Source of the DNA: Hydrogenophilaceae bacterium
GTDB lineage: Bacteria; Pseudomonadota; Gammaproteobacteria; Burkholderiales; Thiobacillaceae
NCBI GenBank assembly: GCA_024709485.1
Contig: JANJWO010000010.1
Coordinates: forward strand, 1 to 55,730
Direction: 5' to 3'
Length of the DNA stretch: 55,730 nucleotides
Positions 26,764 to 34,549 of this stretch are shown piece by piece. The notes below the pieces were generated by a model. The model was given only the letters and a program-made list of their open reading frames with translations, was not told where the DNA came from and made no database searches. The position numbers were made by a program, and so were the translations under genes. How positions within the stretch are numbered: the stretch's first letter is position 1; every line of letters begins with the position of its first letter.

Positions 26764-27019
26764 CGCCGATGATGCAGGCTGACACGATCAGCGCCCTGCG
26801 CAGCATTGCCCCGGAAAACAACCTGTCTCGCTGTCCCGCCTCAAATAGATCGGGCCTTGCATAAGGAAACAGACCGCGATCGATCCAGTAGCCAAGCCAG
26901 GCCGCCAGAGAAATCAGGTTCAGCTTGTACAGCGTCACCGGCAACTGTTGCGGCGCCATTAACAGCGCCGCCAGAGAAAAGCCCAGGGCGATAAACAGCC
27001 AGTTCGTCATGCGGGGCAT
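26747..27019 (-). CDS. Probable holin
   Basis: 90 residues from ATG 27019, with GGGAGG upstream. Hydrophobic helices lie at about residues 5-20, 25-43 and 72-89, with a charged segment (DLFEAGQRDR) between. Size, helices and placement directly before the endolysin gene support a holin. The family was not identified. Confidence 0.7.
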   Translation of the reverse strand: MPRMTNWLFIALGFSLAALLMAPQQLPVTLYKLNLISLAAWLGYWIDRGLFPYARPDLFEAGQRDRLFSGAMLRRALIVSACIIGVALGA

Positions 27020-27104
27020 TTGGCCTCCCATCTGCTTGGGTTGAAACGACAAGGAAATACGGGCGAAAGCCAGCGCCAGACAGGCATGTCCGTGCAACGA
27101 CCAA

Positions 27105-27131
27105 AGCCCGGCACAACCCCCTTGCCGGGCT
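27105..27131 (-). terminator. Strong hairpin after mor
   Basis: AGCCCGGC (27105-27112) pairs perfectly with GCCGGGCT (27124-27131) around an 11-base loop. On the minus strand only TTT follows, so it may be a weak terminator or attenuator between mor and the holin gene. Confidence 0.5.
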
Positions 27132-27202
27132 CGGGTATTGAAAATCGGTTGCAATTTGCGCAGTTCACCGCGCCAGTGTGGTCGCGCGCGCGCGGAGGGT
27201 CT

Positions 27203-27218
27203 TTTAACGGGGATTAAA
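27203..27218. promoter_or_regulatory. Candidate Mor/C-type activator site (leftward late operon)
   Basis: TTTAA-CGGGGA-TTAAA is a perfect 5-bp dyad with a GC-rich 6-base spacer, placed right after the mor stop and upstream of the lysis/head genes. The same dyad with another GC-rich spacer occurs at 40255 before the rightward late operon. Mu Mor and C bind short AT-rich inverted repeats near -43. Confidence 0.5.
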
Positions 27219-27219
27219 C

Positions 27220-27789
27220 TTAGGAGGACAGTCCGGGCAGAGAGGCCTGGCGCTTGGCGCGCTCGATCGCGCCGACTCGTTTCACGATGCGGTAGATGTG
27301 CTGCACCGTCAGGTTGTACTCGCTGGCCAGCCATTCGTGGTTGTCACCGTTGAAGCGGCTGTAGATTTCCAGGTCGCGGCGCTCGATCTCGTAATGCAGG
27401 CCCTTGCAGATGTACAGCAGGCCGCCGCCCCAGTGGTCGTTCAGCCGCCGCGTCACGTCCCAGCCCATGCTGCTGGCCTCGTCGTTGGCATAGCCCAGCG
27501 CCAGCAGGCGCTCCTCCACCTGCTCGGCAATGTCCACCAGCATTTCCTGCCCGGTCAGCCCGTCGCCGTGGTTCGCAGAATCGAACAGCCCGCCCTGGCC
27601 TTGATCCGGCTGCCTGGGGTGCAGGATGTACTTCTGCCGCCCGCCCCAGAACGTGCGCAGATGCTCGGCAAGTTCCCAGCCGATCCGCTCGGCATCGGCC
27701 GCCTCGATGCCCAGCTCGACCAGGCGCAGCGCGGCCAGCTCGCCCGCGTTGCGCAGCTCCTCTGGGTATTTGTCGCTGTAGCGGCTCAC
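27220..27789 (-). CDS. mor: Mor-family transcriptional activator
   Basis: 189 residues if the GTG at 27789 is used, which overlaps the gemA stop as GTGA; GTG 27801 is an alternative. Two similar segments (ALRLVELGIEAADAERIGWEL and LLALGYANDEASSMGWDV) come before a C-terminal HTH, WLASEYNLTVQHIYRIVKRV, typical of Mor/C. It is longer than Mu Mor (129 residues). Mor activates middle or late transcription; here it is the only Mor/C-type protein in view and may serve both late operons. Confidence 0.88.
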   Translation of the reverse strand: MSRYSDKYPEELRNAGELAALRLVELGIEAADAERIGWELAEHLRTFWGGRQKYILHPRQPDQGQGGLFDSANHGDGLTGQEMLVDIAEQVEERLLALGYANDEASSMGWDVTRRLNDHWGGGLLYICKGLHYEIERRDLEIYSRFNGDNHEWLASEYNLTVQHIYRIVKRVGAIERAKRQASLPGLSS

Positions 27790-28220
27790 CGGTCGAGCCA
27801 CTTTTTTAACGCCTCGATGGCGCTGTTGATCTGCCGGCCATCCAGCCACTCCACGCGCTCCGGCCAGCCATTGCGCTTGAGCCAGCTGCCCAGAGCCTTG
27901 TCGGACGGGTCGCGCACCTTGCCGGCGGCGTGCAGTTCATCCCACAGGCTGCGCACCAGGCCGGGCTGGCCATGTGCCACGGGCTTGATGGTGCCGGCCT
28001 TCTTCGGCGCGGCAGGCTTCCAGCCGCAGCGCTTCAGGTGGTCAAGCAGCTTCTTGCGGCCCTCCCAGTCCAGCTCCTTGGCCGAGCGCACGCGCGCCAC
28101 GGTCCAGAGGATGTCGCGGTATTCGTCCTCGCTCCAGCCGAGCTGAGCCTTGGCGATGTGGATCTGCGCCAGCTCGGCATTGCGGATTTGCTCGCCAGTA
28201 CGGCGGGATGGCGGTCTCAT
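27786..28220 (-). CDS. gemA: GemA/gp16-family regulatory protein (DUF1018)
   Basis: 144 residues. IHIAKAQLGWSEDEYRDILW, then SAKELDWEGRKKLLDHLKRCGWK, is the DUF1018 signature. The C-terminal half (LVRSLWDELHAAGKVRD, ALGSWLKR) is also conserved. GemA in Mu affects host supercoiling-related gene expression. It stands just before mor, as in Mu. Confidence 0.9.
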   Translation of the reverse strand: MRPPSRRTGEQIRNAELAQIHIAKAQLGWSEDEYRDILWTVARVRSAKELDWEGRKKLLDHLKRCGWKPAAPKKAGTIKPVAHGQPGLVRSLWDELHAAGKVRDPSDKALGSWLKRNGWPERVEWLDGRQINSAIEALKKWLDR

Positions 28221-28227
28221 GGGGGGC

Positions 28228-28473
28228 CTATTGCTCGTTAGAGCGCTCGTTCACGCTTAGTGCTTCGTGGTAGACGCACCTGAAGCCAGGCACTAATATT
28301 TCGCTGTTCGGGTAGCATTCAGCGCATGCATGATCGCCGCCGATGTATGGCGGGTTGTTCACGATCCATTTCGCCCAGCGCTCTAACATGGCGGTCACGT
28401 TCGCTCCGGCTTCGCCTGCACTGGACTGCCCGCCAGCGGCTTCGTTTTCGGCTTGTAGTGTCTCGGTCGTCAT
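28228..28473 (-). CDS. Small phage protein of unknown function
   Basis: 81 residues. The N-terminal third is Ala/Gly/Glu-rich; the rest contains HACAECYPN and a later Cys (GFRCVYH), possibly a small zinc-binding unit. It overlaps the next gene by 4 bases (ATGA). Confidence 0.65.
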   Translation of the reverse strand: MTTETLQAENEAAGGQSSAGEAGANVTAMLERWAKWIVNNPPYIGGDHACAECYPNSEILVPGFRCVYHEALSVNERSNEQ

Positions 28474-28745
28474 CGCTCTTGCTCCTGTTCGTTGTGCGGG
28501 CAGCCCCTTACCTCAGCGTTATGTGTCTGCGCCATCGCGGCATCAATCGCTGCAATGGCGTCTCCGGCTCTGGCGTAGCTGGTTGGGCCTTCGCAAGCCC
28601 TGCAGATTCGGGCGCATTGCTCCCTTACCGCAGCCAGCAGTTGGCGCAGCCGCTCAATCTCCGCGTCGTTTTCCAGCAGCTTGTGCGTCGCTTCCGCCGA
28701 AAACTGGTTAAGGGTGTCGCGGTCCCACAGTTCAAAATTTGCCAT
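28470..28745 (-). CDS. Small coiled-coil phage protein
   Basis: 91 residues from ATG 28745 (ATG 28766 is an alternative). LLENDAEIERLRQLLAAVREQCARI is an amphipathic helix. The C-terminal end carries Cys and His (RGCPHNEQEQER). Function unknown. The 115-base gap upstream includes the hairpin ATGCCCC/GGGGCAT but no gene. Confidence 0.65.
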   Translation of the reverse strand: MANFELWDRDTLNQFSAEATHKLLENDAEIERLRQLLAAVREQCARICRACEGPTSYARAGDAIAAIDAAMAQTHNAEVRGCPHNEQEQER

Positions 28746-28860
28746 GCTGTCGCCGTTGCTCAACATTCATTCAATTTCGCTGCACTTCGTTTCGCCGCGT
28801 CTCGCCTTTGGGCGGCCTCCCGATGCCCCCGCATTGCAGGGGCATGAGGCGGATGCCTGG

Positions 28861-29058
28861 TCAGGGGGCTTCCTTGACAACCAGATACCGGGTACTGGTG
28901 ATGTACAGTTCCGGCTGGGTCATGTCGCAGGGGTTGCTGAGCTGAATTTCGTGTACCAGAACATCGGGCTGACCTTCCGGATAGCCCTTGTCCCAGACCT
29001 GCACCACGACCTTGAAGCTCGAGGTGTCGGCGTTCTCAACGCGTACTCGTTTCGTCAT
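28861..29058 (-). CDS. Small phage protein of unknown function
   Basis: 65 residues, probably one beta sheet: KVVVQVWDKG, then VLVHEIQLSNP, then ELYITSTRYLVVKE. It lies 10 bases downstream of the HU gene stop in the same direction. Confidence 0.7.
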   Translation of the reverse strand: MTKRVRVENADTSSFKVVVQVWDKGYPEGQPDVLVHEIQLSNPCDMTQPELYITSTRYLVVKEAP

Positions 29059-29068
29059 CGTGTTCTCC

Positions 29069-29347
29069 TCAAGCCAAAGAGTCCTTGAGCACCTTAGCCA
29101 CGAAGAGCTTGACGGTGCGCTTTTCGGGGATCTCGACCTCCTCGCCGGTGGCAGGGTTGCGTCCGGTGCGGGCGCCGCGGGTTTTGACTTTGAGCTTGCC
29201 GATGCCGGGCAGGGTGACTTCGTCGCCCAGCATGAGCGCGGAGGTCGCCTTGTCGGCCAGTTCGTCCAGGATGAGCTTGACGTCGGTCTTGCTGTGGCCG
29301 GTGTCGCCGGCGATGGCGCTGATCAGTTCTGCTTGGTTCATGTTCAT
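29069..29347 (-). CDS. HU-family DNA-binding protein
   Basis: 92 residues from ATG 29347, normal for HU. The core matches: NQAELISAIAGDTGHSKTD, the arm region TLPGIGKLKVKTRGARTGRNP, and a C-terminal helix. Mu needs host HU and IHF for transposition, so a phage copy may assist the transpososome. The Shine-Dalgarno GAAAGGAC is shared with several other genes here. Confidence 0.93.
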   Translation of the reverse strand: MNMNQAELISAIAGDTGHSKTDVKLILDELADKATSALMLGDEVTLPGIGKLKVKTRGARTGRNPATGEEVEIPEKRTVKLFVAKVLKDSLA

Positions 29348-29488
29348 GGTCCTTTCAATGGTTGTGGGGGTTGCCAGTTCCCGGCGGCCTGTTTCGCCCG
29401 GAGTGCGGAGGCGGCCCTTTGCTGTTTCCGTGCTGGCTGCGGCCGTTATATCCCGACGGTCCGCTGCGGATCTACGCACTACCAATCG

Positions 29489-30058
29489 TTAAGCCACCTC
29501 AACCTCATGCGGCACGATCACGAACTGCTCGATGCCTGCCTTGATGGTGAGAGTCAGTCCGGCCAGCAGCTTGAGGCGCTGCATGGCCTTCTCGCGCTCG
29601 GGCGATTCCTTGCCCTCGGCGGCGGCGCGATCGGCCAGGATTGCTTCCTTATTGATTTCCTTCTTGACGCGGATGTACTGGCTGATGCCGAGCGCGGCCA
29701 GGGTTTCCAGCACTTTGTCCTGGTTGCGCACGGTGACGCTGGGCGGGTCGTTGCGCCACTGCACGTTACCGGTAATGAAGTTGGCGGTCTTGACCTTGCC
29801 GCCTTCGGTCAGCTCGTCGCGGTGCGCTTCGCACCAGGTCTGCACGCCGGCCTGCAGGGTGCCGATCTGCTCCTTGAGCGCATCGATGCGCGGCTGGTGC
29901 CGGGCTGTGATGGCGGCGATGTCATCGTTCATCGCGGCCTGCTCGCGCACCAGGTCGCGCTGCAGGTCGCCGATGGCGCGGATGTCGGCCGCCACCTCAT
30001 CCTTGGTCTGGCTGGCATAGGTCTGGGCGGCGGCTTTGAGGCGGGTCTTGGGAGGCAT
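29489..30058 (-). CDS. gam: Host-nuclease inhibitor Gam
   Basis: 189 residues. The two long helices of Mu-type Gam (residues 20-75) are followed by GNVQWRNDPPSVTVRNQDKVL and a helical C-terminus with LTIKAGIEQFVIVPHEVEV. Mu Gam binds DNA ends and blocks RecBCD; it is related to Ku. It is preceded by the ribosome site AAAGGACACGCA. Confidence 0.92.
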   Translation of the reverse strand: MPPKTRLKAAAQTYASQTKDEVAADIRAIGDLQRDLVREQAAMNDDIAAITARHQPRIDALKEQIGTLQAGVQTWCEAHRDELTEGGKVKTANFITGNVQWRNDPPSVTVRNQDKVLETLAALGISQYIRVKKEINKEAILADRAAAEGKESPEREKAMQRLKLLAGLTLTIKAGIEQFVIVPHEVEVA

Positions 30059-30099
30059 TGCGTGTCCTTTCAGTTTGCGAATTTGTGCAAGTTGAAAAA

Positions 30100-30288
30100 T
30101 CAGGCGAAGTGCTCTCGCCAGATGTTCTCGATCTTCTCCACCTGCTTGGCGCTGAGCGCGCGGGTGTCCTTGTTTGCGGCCTGGTACCGCGCAACGACGC
30201 TGGTCACAAACTCGTTTTCCCAGTCCGTGAGGGCATCGGTATCGCGCAGGCCGTCCAGCTGCTCGATCATGGTTCCTATCGATGGCAT
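30100..30288 (-). CDS. Small conserved early phage protein
   Basis: 62 residues. LTDWENEFVTSVVARY, then LSAKQVEKIENIWREHF, is a helical pattern I associate with small early proteins of Mu-like phages; function unknown. It is preceded by AAAGGACACC. Confidence 0.7.
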   Translation of the reverse strand: MPSIGTMIEQLDGLRDTDALTDWENEFVTSVVARYQAANKDTRALSAKQVEKIENIWREHFA

Positions 30289-30303
30289 GGCGTCGGTGTC
30301 CTT

Positions 30304-30531
30304 TCAGTGGGCGGTTTTGAGGATTTGCTGGTTGGCATCTGCAACGACTTTCACCATTGCATCGGCCACGCGGGCGGAGGCATCGAAGCCGATTTGGGCA
30401 GCCATCGCGCCTGCCATACCAGCGAAGAACATCAGCCAGAACTCTTCTTTGTCGTCGGCCATGACGGCAATCCCGCAGACTTGGGGAATTGCCTGTTTCG
30501 TGACCTCTCGGCCAAGTGAATTTCCATCCAT
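30304..30531 (-). CDS. Small phage protein with hydrophobic centre
   Basis: 75 residues from ATG 30531. The central part (EEFWLMFFAGMAGAMAAQIGF) is hydrophobic enough for one membrane helix, and the C-terminal half is amphipathic. Function unknown. Confidence 0.6.
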   Translation of the reverse strand: MDGNSLGREVTKQAIPQVCGIAVMADDKEEFWLMFFAGMAGAMAAQIGFDASARVADAMVKVVADANQQILKTAH

Positions 30532-30541
30532 GTCGATCCCC

Positions 30542-30859
30542 TCAGGTGGGTAGGTGGATCTGCCCGAGCAGATCGGGCAGGGGGATATTGCGCAGGCGGC
30601 TTTCGAGCGTGAGGCTCTTGAGCGCGCGGCCGCGCAGGAATTCGCAGGTCTCGGCAAGTTCTTCCGGATTGGCGGCGATGTAGTAGCCGGTCTTGGGCGT
30701 GCCGCACACGGCGGTGCCCTGCATGCGCAGTTCCGTCACCAGCTCGCGCACCTGGCGCTCGGTGATGTCGAGCAGCGTGGCCAGGCCGGCCACGGGCATG
30801 CCGTTGTCCTTGCCGATGTGGCTGGCGAGGATGGAGAGCAGGTCATTCGGCGTTTTCAT
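30542..30859 (-). CDS. Winged-helix DNA-binding protein
   Basis: 105 residues. The N-terminal wHTH is clear (PVAGLATLLDITERQVRELVTELRM cut across, then GTPKTGYYIAANPEE as the wing). The C-terminal helix resembles those of phage replication or regulatory helpers. The start uses AAAGGACC. It overlaps the next upstream gene by 17 bases. Confidence 0.7.
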   Translation of the reverse strand: MKTPNDLLSILASHIGKDNGMPVAGLATLLDITERQVRELVTELRMQGTAVCGTPKTGYYIAANPEELAETCEFLRGRALKSLTLESRLRNIPLPDLLGQIHLPT

Positions 30860-31409
30860 CGGCGGGTCCTTTCAGGTTGACGATGTCTTTGATTGCGGCG
30901 AGGCCGGCGGATCTGGCGGCGGGGCTCGACCGCTCCGGCGCCGCCGGCGGCGTGAAGGTGCGATGCGCAGCGCTGGCGCCCACCGGCGTTTCGCCGCGTG
31001 CGATGGATTCCTTCTTGGCCGTCTCGGCGTGCTGCGCCTTCTCGGCTAGGCCGACCAGGATTTCCAGCAGATAGCCGTGGCTCTTCAGCGGCAGGCTGAG
31101 CTTGTCGCGCTGGGCGAGGATCTGCTCGAAGCCGGCGACCCAGGAGTCCCGCGGCACGAAGTAGGTCTTGCGGTTGCGCTCGATCTGCTGGGCCTCGATC
31201 ATGGGCAGCAGCTCGTTGGTCAGCGTGGCCACGCGGTCCCACGTCAGCGCGCGCTGCGCGGGGCGGAAGAGCGCCATGTAGCGGTACAACGCCACGCCCA
31301 GGGGCGCGGAAAGCGCGTAGGCCGTGGCCATCGCGGCGCGCGCGGCATCATGCTGCAGCAGGCCGTCCAGGCTGGATACCGCGCCACAAGCGGGACAGGT
31401 GAGCCTCAT
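30843..31409 (-). CDS. Early phage protein with N-terminal CxxC
   Basis: 188 residues from ATG 31409. LTCPACGAV gives a CxxC at the N-terminus. The middle is helical (LTWDRVATLTNELLPMIEAQQI), with a Pro/Ala-rich linker near 150. Only one Cys pair is present, so a zinc site would need a dimer or other ligands. Function unknown. Confidence 0.65.
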   Translation of the reverse strand: MRLTCPACGAVSSLDGLLQHDAARAAMATAYALSAPLGVALYRYMALFRPAQRALTWDRVATLTNELLPMIEAQQIERNRKTYFVPRDSWVAGFEQILAQRDKLSLPLKSHGYLLEILVGLAEKAQHAETAKKESIARGETPVGASAAHRTFTPPAAPERSSPAARSAGLAAIKDIVNLKGPADENAE

Positions 31410-31612
31410 GCGCGCTCCCTCGTGCCGGACCGGCGCCAGTCCCAACCCGGATCGCGGTACCAAAGCACCTCGCCGATCTCGCCGACGATGCGCAATTTGG
31501 CCAGGATCATGTCGGCCAGCTTGGCGCTGTCTTCCATGACCAGGTTCAGGTCGAGCTCGTCGAAATCCGGGCCTTTGCGCCAACTGCCGTGCTGGTTGAA
31601 ATCGAGTCTCAT
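31406..31612 (-). CDS. Small acidic early phage protein
   Basis: 68 residues; DFDELDLNLVMEDSAKLADMIL is acidic and helical. It overlaps genes on both sides by 4 bases (ATGA), marking a tightly packed operon. Function unknown. Confidence 0.65.
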   Translation of the reverse strand: MRLDFNQHGSWRKGPDFDELDLNLVMEDSAKLADMILAKLRIVGEIGEVLWYRDPGWDWRRSGTRERA

Positions 31613-31821
31613 GGCGTGGGCTCCTCGGGCAGCCGTGTCCGGCGAACGCTAACGTGTATCTCCGGCACCTCCGGCGCGGCGATGTCGCGGGCCATGCCCC
31701 TTTCGATGGCGACCTTGCTATCGAGGAATGCACACACTGCAATGCGTGCGCTGGCTGGCGCATCCCATGCGAGGATGGCGTCCTGAAGCTGCTCTTCCGT
31801 AAAGATGTAGTACCGGCTCAT
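31609..31821 (-). CDS. Small early phage protein
   Basis: 70 residues from ATG 31821. SRYYIFTEEQLQDAILAWD resembles many short phage proteins with a YFTEEQL start. Function unknown; it overlaps its neighbours by 4 bases. Confidence 0.65.
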   Translation of the reverse strand: MSRYYIFTEEQLQDAILAWDAPASARIAVCAFLDSKVAIERGMARDIAAPEVPEIHVSVRRTRLPEEPTP

Positions 31822-32012
31822 TGGCGTTTCTCCCAGCCATCGCACAGGCTAAAGGCCAGGGTGAAGAAGCCATGCTTCTGGCACGTCCACTGAGCCTTGC
31901 CGATGTCCTTTGGATGGGGCTCGCGCCTGACCTGCTGGCAGTTGCTGCAGGAATTTCGCTCGCTCGGGTGTTGCCAATTGGATGCACGCTTGGCGACGGC
32001 GATGGTGCTCAC
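31818..32012 (-). CDS. Small Cys-containing phage protein
   Basis: 64 residues with CSNC, WTCQKH and FSLCDGW: four Cys in two groups spaced like a small zinc finger. The function is unknown, but nucleic acid or protein binding is plausible. Confidence 0.65.
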   Translation of the reverse strand: MSTIAVAKRASNWQHPSERNSCSNCQQVRREPHPKDIGKAQWTCQKHGFFTLAFSLCDGWEKRQ

Positions 32013-32569
32013 AGAAGGCCCTCCACGGTGACTTCCAGCTCCTTGATGCGCAGGGTGATGCGGCTGCAGGGCTCGGTGAGCACGTCTGTGCTTTCCAGGG
32101 CGGCGTTGGCGAACTGCGCCTGCAGCACGGGCTTGAGCTTGCGGATCAGCGCCTCGGCGATGGCTTCGGCGCTGAAGGGTTGCGACTGCTCTTTGTTCGA
32201 GAAATCAAGAATTTCCGGCCCTGGCGCGGCGGCCGGCATTGAGGGCTGGCCTTTGCGCAGGAAGGGCGGAATCTCCATAGATGCCGACGGTTCGGCTGGC
32301 GCTGCGGGAGCAGCTTTGCCGATGCCAGTATCCTTGCCCATTTCGAATCCGGCCGGCGCGCACGCCGCCCATACGTACTCGAACTTGCCGTCACCGTTTT
32401 TGCGCCGGGCGAGATCGCCTTTTGCCCAGAGTTGGCGGACACGGTCTGCCACTTCCTTGGCGTCGTCAGCATCCTTGATTGACTCGAAGGCATGCGATGC
32501 TGTGAACGGCACGCCGCCACGGGCGCTGGCCCAGTTTCTGATGATGGTGGTCAATCCTTCAATGCTCAT
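32009..32569 (-). CDS. Early phage protein with winged-helix-like N-terminus
   Basis: 186 residues. The N-terminal 75 residues (FTASHAFESIKDADDAKEVADRV, then LARRKNGDGKFEYVW) look like a wHTH. A Pro/Ala-rich linker and a helical C-terminus (SAEAIAEALIRKLKPVLQAQF) follow. Possibly a DNA-binding helper of transposition. Confidence 0.65.
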   Translation of the reverse strand: MSIEGLTTIIRNWASARGGVPFTASHAFESIKDADDAKEVADRVRQLWAKGDLARRKNGDGKFEYVWAACAPAGFEMGKDTGIGKAAPAAPAEPSASMEIPPFLRKGQPSMPAAAPGPEILDFSNKEQSQPFSAEAIAEALIRKLKPVLQAQFANAALESTDVLTEPCSRITLRIKELEVTVEGLL

Positions 32570-32754
32570 GACACACCGCCTTCCGCACCGGCGCGCTGCG
32601 CCAGTGTCTTGTAGGTAATCGCCGTCAGGAAGTCGATCATGGCCACCACCTCGGTGGGGTCAAGATCGATGCGCTTGTCGCCCTTGCCAATGCCGAGGCG
32701 AGCATTCGAATCGACTGCGAACTCGGCAGCTACGGGTTGAGTGGTCTCGCTCAT
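32566..32754 (-). CDS. Small early phage protein
   Basis: 62 residues from ATG 32754, acidic N-terminus, helical C-terminal half (VVAMIDFLTAITYKTLAQRAG). It overlaps both neighbours by 4 bases. Function unknown. Confidence 0.6.
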   Translation of the reverse strand: MSETTQPVAAEFAVDSNARLGIGKGDKRIDLDPTEVVAMIDFLTAITYKTLAQRAGAEGGVS

Positions 32755-33182
32755 TCCACATCCTCCCAGCGGATCTCGCAGCCAAAGTGCACCGCACTCC
32801 AGGTGTGCACCAGGCGCGTGCCGACGCGGCCGGTGCCGATGAGCGCCGGGTCCAGCTCGGCGTGGCTGTCCGGCCTGGCGATCCAGATGCGCGGGTTCTT
32901 GATCTGACCGAGCCACTCGGCACGCAGCACTAGGTAGCCCTGTTCAAACAGCCATGCGCAAGCACGAATGAGCGGCTGCAGGTCTGGCGGCGCTTTGCTG
33001 TTGTCCGTTTCGTGCATGACCACTTCGAAACGAGCGCCCTCACGGTCCACGGCAATCTGCTCGATGTGGCAGCCCATGTGTGCCAGGCGCATGGCGCCGG
33101 CGTGTGCGCTGGGGATGTTGCACAGGACCGCCTCGGGGGCCGGGGTGTCGTGGTACTTCTGTTGGATGGCGATTTGCACCAT
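32751..33182 (-). CDS. Early phage protein of unknown function
   Basis: 143 residues, mixed alpha/beta, with no motif recognised. A strong ribosome site AAGGAGG lies inside the end of the MuB-type gene, 8 bases before this ATG, so it is translated well after transposition gene B. Confidence 0.65.
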   Translation of the reverse strand: MVQIAIQQKYHDTPAPEAVLCNIPSAHAGAMRLAHMGCHIEQIAVDREGARFEVVMHETDNSKAPPDLQPLIRACAWLFEQGYLVLRAEWLGQIKNPRIWIARPDSHAELDPALIGTGRVGTRLVHTWSAVHFGCEIRWEDVE

Positions 33183-33184
33183 GA

Positions 33185-34426
33185 TCAGACCTCCTTCACC
33201 AGATTGGCGTCGACCTTGCCTTGCCCCAGCTCGGCAGCCAGGTTGAGTGCGCGGATCACCAGGCGGTTGACGGTCAGCGGGTACACCATCGAGATCATGT
33301 CGCGCGGGGTTTTGCCTGGGCGGGTCAGCCGCTGGCGGATGCCGTCTGCGGCATCGGTGGAGAAGATGGCGTCGTAGTCCGCGCCCACGCGCTTGAACTT
33401 GAGCCGCAGGTAATCCTCCAGGACGTTGTCCAGCGGCATCAGCTCGGCGATCTCGCAGCGGCGGATCACTTCGCGCGCCTCGAAGTTGCGGCGTTCGTCC
33501 AGCTTGGCCTTCAGTTCCGGCTGGCCGATCAACACAATGGACAGCAGCCGCTTGTAGCCGTCCTCGAGCTCCCAGAAACGCTTGAGGTATTTCAGGGTCT
33601 GGATGCTGAGATCGTGGGCCTCCTCGATGATCAGCACGTGGCTGTTGCCGGCGCGGTGTGATTCGGTGAGCTTGCGTGCCACCAGGCGACCTTGCGCTTC
33701 CAGGCTGCGCGGCACCTTCATGCCAGGGGTCAGGTCGTCGATGATGGCGTGGCAGATGGCGCTGGCGGTCAGCACACCCTTGTCGATTACCTGCGGCTGG
33801 ATGGCGATGACAGGCAGACCCTCGCGCTGGATGCGGTCCAGCATGTCGCGGCGCAGCGTGGTCTTGCCGCTGCCGGATTCGCCCGCCACGGCCACGAAGC
33901 CGCCGTGGCGCGCAGTGGCGAACAGAACCTCGCGGATGTAGCGCTGGTCTGCGGACAGGAACACGTCTTCCGGCCCCTGCACGTCGTCGGTGAATGGATC
34001 GCGGAACAGGGAAAATTGTTTCTTGGCTTGCGGGGTGAGCATTTCAGTCTCCACTGGGTCGATGTCTGGGGCGGGGGTACGGCTGTGCTGTCCAAGGTGG
34101 CAGCCCTTCGGGTGCTGGCCGCGGTGAGTGTCTTCCGGGTCGAACTGGAAGGCCTCGACGATCAGTTCCTCCGGCACCTTCTGTTCGCGCAAGAACTCGG
34201 TCGCCTGGCGGATGATTTCCATCCTGGGCGTCATCGCCGGCCAGACATTGCGGGTGAGCAGATCGGCTGCAGCGGACAAGCTCAGCGGCTTGCCCTTGAC
34301 GTAACCCGTGGTCTGAGTGATGGCTGCAGCAAACGCGCGCTGCTCGATGCCGTAATCCATGAGGATGCCTTTCAGTTTCAGCGGCATGTGCGGCTCCAGG
34401 TCAACTTTGCAGGCGAGTCTTGGCAT
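33185..34426 (-). CDS. MuB-type transposition AAA+ ATPase
   Basis: 413 residues from ATG 34426 (GGAGG upstream). The N-terminal 100 residues have an HTH-like segment (ITQTTGYVKGKPLSLSAAADLL cut short). Walker A is AGESGSGKTT near 181-190, Walker B HVLIIEEAHD near 248-257, then IVLIGQPELKAKL as sensor. It is larger than Mu B (312) and closer to the ExeA-like ATPases that accompany BcepMu-type transposases. It delivers target DNA to the transposase. Confidence 0.9.
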   Translation of the reverse strand: MPRLACKVDLEPHMPLKLKGILMDYGIEQRAFAAAITQTTGYVKGKPLSLSAAADLLTRNVWPAMTPRMEIIRQATEFLREQKVPEELIVEAFQFDPEDTHRGQHPKGCHLGQHSRTPAPDIDPVETEMLTPQAKKQFSLFRDPFTDDVQGPEDVFLSADQRYIREVLFATARHGGFVAVAGESGSGKTTLRRDMLDRIQREGLPVIAIQPQVIDKGVLTASAICHAIIDDLTPGMKVPRSLEAQGRLVARKLTESHRAGNSHVLIIEEAHDLSIQTLKYLKRFWELEDGYKRLLSIVLIGQPELKAKLDERRNFEAREVIRRCEIAELMPLDNVLEDYLRLKFKRVGADYDAIFSTDAADGIRQRLTRPGKTPRDMISMVYPLTVNRLVIRALNLAAELGQGKVDANLVKEV

Positions 34427-34492
34427 GGCTGCTGTCCTCCCCACTGGTGGTTGTGTACAATTTCAAGGTCGTTGCTCCTCAAAAAGTGCGAC

Positions 34493-34511
34493 AAAAAGAG
34501 CCTCGCGGCTC
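34493..34511 (-). terminator. Intrinsic terminator between transposase and ATPase genes
   Basis: On the minus strand GAGCC-GCGA-GGCTC is followed directly by TTTTT. It could limit B expression relative to A, or require antitermination for the long leftward operon. Confidence 0.65.
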
Positions 34512-34522
34512 GTTGCAAACAG

Positions 34523-34544
34523 GCGTCCGGTTGCAGCCGGACGC
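34523..34544. other. Perfect 8-bp hairpin next to the terminator
   Basis: GCGTCCGG and CCGGACGC pair around TTGCAG. It lies just after the transposase stop and just before the terminator hairpin, so the two may form alternative or stacked structures. Confidence 0.55.
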
Positions 34545-34549
34545 CGCCT

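Noticed and set aside
27105-27131. Full-strength terminator after mor
   Set aside because: Only three T residues follow on the minus strand, so it is listed as a weak terminator or attenuator only.
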